Source: Marinobacter sp. NP-4(2019)
GTDB taxonomy: Bacteria > Pseudomonadota > Gammaproteobacteria > Pseudomonadales > Oleiphilaceae
Assembly (NCBI RefSeq): GCF_003994855.1
Contig: NZ_CP034142.1
Location: 248,001 to 312,000, forward strand
Direction: 5' to 3'
Length of the DNA: 64,000 bases
The position numbers and the translations under genes were made by a program. Shown here piece after piece: positions 60,640-64,000 of this stretch (position 1 is the stretch's first letter; every line of letters begins with the position of its first letter). The notes under the pieces were generated by a model. The model worked only from the letters and a program-made list of their open reading frames with translations, did not search any database and was not told the origin of the DNA.

Positions 60640-61982
60640 GATTTGTTCTCCGTTTCTTCGTCATCCGGACGGTGTACATACAGAGTGTAGCGGTATCCGT
60701 CCGGTTCTCCTTTTTCGAAGGAAGCGAGCTTATCGATAAGAGGGGCAGTCAGTTCCTTGCCCTCGTTAAGCAATAGCATGCCAGAGGCCGCGTACAGATT
60801 TTTTGCCAGCACCATGCCGGGCTTCACCCGCAGAGTGTCAAGCACCAGAATTTCCGGGTCATCGTGTTCCACGTCTGGAGCGACTTCAATGCAGACCTCC
60901 AGAAACTGGTCGGCGATCTCAGGGTCGTACAGGCGGTCCTTGTAACGCCTGATCAGTTTCAGGGTATTATCCCGTGATACCTTCCGTTCGAGGATCAGGC
61001 CATACTGCAACTCAATGAAATCCACAGCCAGCCGCAAGACACGGGAACCGTAGGGGATGTCCTGGCCTTGCAAACGTTCCGGCACACCATAGCCGTTCCA
61101 TTTTTCCTGGTGATGGCGAATGATCCGTGCGGTTTCTTTCAGAGGCTCCAGGGACATTAGCAATTGTTCGCCGTTGACCGGGTATTTCAGATACTCCAGA
61201 CGTTGGTCGCGACTTAGCAGGTCCGATGGTGCAAAGAACAGTTCATCGGGCCAGCCCAGTTTGCCGAGGTTATAGAGCGCGGCCGCCATTGAAAGATCCC
61301 GGGAGAGATCTTCATCAAGATTGTGGTACTCGGCGAAGGCTTTCACCATGGTAATGACCAGAGGGTTGGGCTGCTTGTGAATCGGCAGGCGTTTGGCGAT
61401 CAGGTTCGAGAAAACCTCGGTGGTGGTTACATAGCTTTGTTTAAGCTCAGTGTACGCAGCTTCCAGCATGTCAGCCGTTTCTTTCAGTTCCTCCGTGCGA
61501 GCCAGCACCTTGTTTTCCAGATTGGCGTTGAGCGCCTTGAGTTCCTTGTTCTGCTTGCGTGTAAGTTTTTCCAATGCCAGGCGGCGACGTTCTGAAAACT
61601 GGAAAGCCAACGCCTGACGGACAATGAGCTTCAGCTCTTCGTCATCCCATGGTTTACTGATATATCGGTAAATCTGTCCTTCATTGATCGCCCTGATCGT
61701 GGAGGTGACATCCGCATAGCCTGTCAGCAGAATTCGAATACAGTACGGCCATTTTTTCTTGATCCTCGCAAGCAACGTCGGACCGTCCATGCCCGGCATC
61801 CGGGCATCGGAGATCACCAGATCGAATTTCTGTTCCTCCATCATGGATAGCGCGGCTTCACCAGATGTGGCCGTCTCCAGCTCGTAGGGTTCCTTACGAA
61901 GGATTCGCTGCAGGCTCCGGAGAATGTTTTCCTCATCGTCCACCAACAGCAGCCGAGCGGTAGTGGGCAGTGAATCGGCCAT
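60636..61982 (-). CDS. Receiver-HD-GYP-like protein with degenerate active site
   Basis: 448 residues. The receiver domain (LLLVDDEENILRSLQRIL, VISDARMPGMDG, YISKPWDD) is followed by a coiled-coil and an HD-GYP-like domain in which both motifs are altered: AALYNLGKLGWPDEL in place of HDIGKIG, and HHQEKWNGYGVPERL in place of HHExxDGxGYP. It is therefore probably not a c-di-GMP phosphodiesterase, but it could bind the nucleotide or partners. It begins 2 bases after the kinase stop. Confidence 0.87.
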   Translation of the reverse strand: MADSLPTTARLLLVDDEENILRSLQRILRKEPYELETATSGEAALSMMEEQKFDLVISDARMPGMDGPTLLARIKKKWPYCIRILLTGYADVTSTIRAINEGQIYRYISKPWDDEELKLIVRQALAFQFSERRRLALEKLTRKQNKELKALNANLENKVLARTEELKETADMLEAAYTELKQSYVTTTEVFSNLIAKRLPIHKQPNPLVITMVKAFAEYHNLDEDLSRDLSMAAALYNLGKLGWPDELFFAPSDLLSRDQRLEYLKYPVNGEQLLMSLEPLKETARIIRHHQEKWNGYGVPERLQGQDIPYGSRVLRLAVDFIELQYGLILERKVSRDNTLKLIRRYKDRLYDPEIADQFLEVCIEVAPDVEHDDPEILVLDTLRVKPGMVLAKNLYAASGMLLLNEGKELTAPLIDKLASFEKGEPDGYRYTLYVHRPDDEETENKS

Positions 61983-61984
61983 GA

Positions 61985-62857
61985 TCAGACTCTTCCGTGA
62001 TCCGTTTTACCATCGGTCGTGCGCTGGAGCTGTGACGCTGGAAGCGTGATCCTGAAACAGGTGCCTTCACCGGGAACGCTGTGAACGTCAATGCGCCCGT
62101 TGTGCTTTTCGATGATATTGAACGAGAGGGAGAGACCAAGTCCTGTGCCTTTGCCAATCGGCTTGGTTGTGAAGAAGGGCTCGAAAATTCGGTTGAGATT
62201 ATCTTGCGTAATACCCTTGCCTGTATCCTCAACTTCGACGACTACCTTATCTTGCTGATGACGGGTTCTGATCGTAATGCGCCCAAAATCATCAATAGCA
62301 TGCGCCGCATTGATCAGCAGATTCATCACTACCTGATTGATTTGCGAGATGATGCACTCCACCTCCGGGATGTCGGTAAACTCCTTGATAATCTCAGCCT
62401 TGTACTTCAACTCGTTATTCACCAGGTTCAGCGTGGTTTCGATGCCACGGTGAAGATCGGCAGGCTTGAACTCCTCCTCCTCAATGTGAGAAAAGTCTTT
62501 CATGGCGGAGATGATGGTTTTAACCCGCTCGATACCTTCCCGGGATTCCGCCAGCAAATCGTTCAGGTCATCCCGGAGGAAATCGTAGTCAATGTTCTGT
62601 TTGATTGCCCTCAAGTCGTCGATAGACGCAGCGGAATCCACCGCATCGGTGAGCCGAAATAAATCTGAAAGATAGGATTCCAGGCTTTGGAGGTTTGAGT
62701 AAACATAGCCGACGGGGTTGTTTATTTCATGGGCTACGCCGGCGGCCAGTTGCCCGATGGCTGCCATTTTCTCTGATTGCAGCAGCTGGCGATTTGCCTG
62801 CTCCAGCCTCTCGTTCAGCTTTTCCTGTTCCGGTGCGGAATGTCCTGTTTTTGGCAT
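61985..62857 (-). CDS. Histidine kinase, first gene of the signalling operon
   Basis: 290 residues with no membrane segment or sensor domain beyond a short N-terminal coiled-coil (EKLNERLEQANRQLLQSEKM). HisKA contains LAAGVAHEINNPVGYVYSN and HATPase_c has NLLINAAHAIDDFGRI, VEDTGKGITQDNLNRIFEPF and GTGLGLSLSFNIIEKHNGR. It resembles the other small kinase at 58292 and probably arose by duplication. The upstream 240-base gap faces the divergent gene at 63098 and should hold the operon promoter. Confidence 0.9.
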   Translation of the reverse strand: MPKTGHSAPEQEKLNERLEQANRQLLQSEKMAAIGQLAAGVAHEINNPVGYVYSNLQSLESYLSDLFRLTDAVDSAASIDDLRAIKQNIDYDFLRDDLNDLLAESREGIERVKTIISAMKDFSHIEEEEFKPADLHRGIETTLNLVNNELKYKAEIIKEFTDIPEVECIISQINQVVMNLLINAAHAIDDFGRITIRTRHQQDKVVVEVEDTGKGITQDNLNRIFEPFFTTKPIGKGTGLGLSLSFNIIEKHNGRIDVHSVPGEGTCFRITLPASQLQRTTDGKTDHGRV

Positions 62858-63097
62858 ATACTGAGCCTGTTCGATTCCAATACTGTTATGCAGTGCGCAA
62901 GACCAGCCAAGGTGAGACGGATGAACCCATTTTGAAAGTTGTTTTGCGAAAATGTGAACTGATTCAAGTATAGAGCCTATGAAATAGTAACAACGTTATT
63001 TTTGGTATCTGGATTAAGGAATTAAGTTAATTAATTCATAAAGAGGTTTTGGTTTGCGCTCAGGCGTGGGATGTTTGCTTCTAACAGAGGAGGCTAT

Positions 63098-63787
63098 ATG
63101 CCTGGCAACAATGTGCAATATCGGTTTGAGTTCAGTGATGGCAGTGAGTGGCGATGCGAAGTGGCCATGGAGGTTGAGCGCCATAAACGCAGTGCTGAGC
63201 TTCCCGAGTGGACGCGTCTGGGATTTTGCCAGTGTAGTCACTGCCCATTATCAACGGATGAAGTAAGGTACTGTCCATACGCATTGGCGCTCCTGGAGCC
63301 GGCCAGGGCTACCGCTGACAGACCTTCCCACGAACCGGTATCTGTTTCTGTAAACGTGCGTGGCCGTGAAGTCCGCGCGGAAACAACCCTGCAGCGTGCA
63401 ATGGGATCGTTGCTGGGGTTGATTGGACCTTTCTCGGGCTGTCCGGTGACAGCCATCCTTCGACCAATGGCCAGACACCACCTCCCCCTCAGTTCCCCTG
63501 AAGAAACGGTAGTCCGTGCTTTTAGCACCTATTTGTTGGGGCAATATCTGCGGGATCAGCACAACAAAAAAGCGGATTGGAGCCTACAGGGTCTGCGCCG
63601 GATATATGCGGACTTGCGGCAATTGAATCTCGGAATGAGTCAACGACTCAGAGCGAGTCAAAGCGAGGATGCAGGAGTTAACAGTTTCGTTCTGTTGGAT
63701 TTGCTGGCTGCCGACGTTGGTTACGCTCTGGAGCAATACGAGGGCGAACTGGATGAAAGCTTCAGTGAGTTTTTGTCTAATGCTTAA
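63098..63787 (+). CDS. Conserved hypothetical protein with Cys cluster
   Basis: About 229 residues from the ATG at 63098, preceded by AGAGGAGG; an upstream ATG at 63071 lacks such a site. After a short beta-rich start (VQYRFEFSDGSEWRCEV) comes a cluster of four Cys in FCQCSHCPLSTDEVRYCPYAL that could bind a metal. The rest is helical (VVRAFSTYLLGQYLRDQ; FVLLDLLAADVGYALEQYEGEL). No signal peptide. I do not recognise the family. Being divergent from the kinase operon, it could share its regulation. Confidence 0.72.
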   Translation: MPGNNVQYRFEFSDGSEWRCEVAMEVERHKRSAELPEWTRLGFCQCSHCPLSTDEVRYCPYALALLEPARATADRPSHEPVSVSVNVRGREVRAETTLQRAMGSLLGLIGPFSGCPVTAILRPMARHHLPLSSPEETVVRAFSTYLLGQYLRDQHNKKADWSLQGLRRIYADLRQLNLGMSQRLRASQSEDAGVNSFVLLDLLAADVGYALEQYEGELDESFSEFLSNA

Positions 63788-63828
63788 ATGAGAGATTGAG
63801 CATGTGGCTTAGTCCTGCTTTCAGATAG

Positions 63829-64000
63829 TTAGGCTTTCGGAGCGTAGAAAAACAGTCGCAATCCCAGCAGGATGCTGGCGGATGTCAGCCCGCCCGTGAG
63901 CCCCACCCAGAACCCCGCCGCTCCCATGGCCGGTACCAGCCAGTCGGTAAAGGTCAGCGCGTAGCCCAATGGCAACCCCACCAGCCAGAACGAAAACAGC
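63829..64000 (-). CDS. MATE-family efflux transporter, C-terminal fragment
   Basis: Only the last 56 codons are in the window. They encode two hydrophobic helices, FSFWLVGLPLGYALTFTDW and GAAGFWVGLTGGLTSASILL, separated by LVPAM and ending LRLFFYAPKA. This matches the C-terminal end of NorM-type MATE multidrug exporters. The call rests on a short segment. Confidence 0.7.
   Translation of the reverse strand, partial: LFSFWLVGLPLGYALTFTDWLVPAMGAAGFWVGLTGGLTSASILLGLRLFFYAPKA

Overview
The window looks like a chromosomal segment of a marine gammaproteobacterium close to Marinobacter. The reasons are a wax ester synthase/diacylglycerol acyltransferase gene, the gene families and their arrangement, a moderately high GC content and an unusual density of c-di-GMP and two-component genes. 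This placement is inferred from gene content, not from a marker gene. No rRNA, tRNA, CRISPR array, insertion sequence or phage gene was found.

Layout. 0-8 kb holds housekeeping and lipid genes: a stomatin/NfeD pair, an SDR, a diguanylate cyclase, a YafJ-type amidotransferase, a PF10118-type hydrolase, an AraC regulator, a TM2 protein and the wax ester synthase. 8.3-21.5 kb is a complete nitrate/nitrite assimilation locus: nirD, nirB, a NasC-like reductase, nrtC, nrtB, nrtA, nasS and nasT on the minus strand, and divergent nasA. Three transcription units (nasA, nrtABC and nasC-nirBD) each have a leader ending in an intrinsic terminator that overlaps a hairpin with an A1/G4 hexaloop, the signature of ANTAR (NasT) antitermination. 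Two leaders also have clear sigma54 promoters. 21.5-24 kb carries a SprT-like gene, a palindromic element and an orphan hcp module with a sigma54-type promoter. 24-26.5 kb is a Fur-type exbB-exbD-exbD-tonB operon whose tonB contains 23 perfect copies of a 6-bp repeat.

26.7-47.8 kb mixes a sensory diguanylate cyclase, a TauE exporter, an SLT-like protein, an amidase, a four-gene DUF4331/lipoprotein/TPR/HupE operon divergent from an ECF sigma/anti-sigma pair, an HDOD protein, metNIQ, a 1-Cys peroxiredoxin, an alanine symporter, an alpha/beta hydrolase, a CBS protein and S-formylglutathione hydrolase.

47.8-62.9 kb is a single minus-strand run of eleven tightly packed ORFs, with four identical 8-nt and one 4-nt stop/start overlaps. 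It encodes histidine kinases, free receivers, a receiver/HD-GYP-like protein, an MglA-like GTPase, a receiver fused to a PilB/MshE-like ATPase, a large membrane sensor kinase split by a C8 tract, a receiver-PAS-GGDEF-EAL-receiver protein and a degenerate HD-GYP protein. It looks like one signalling system linking phosphotransfer, c-di-GMP, polarity and a pilus-type motor, and is the best candidate here for an undescribed system.

A second thread is a family of long palindromic elements in three intergenic spaces (6.7, 13.8 and 42.1 kb). They share a core of two small hairpins that each present a GGA loop resembling the CsrA/RsmA binding consensus, while the outer stems have unrelated sequences. 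Two further long palindromes, at 8.7 and 22.3 kb, have different cores.
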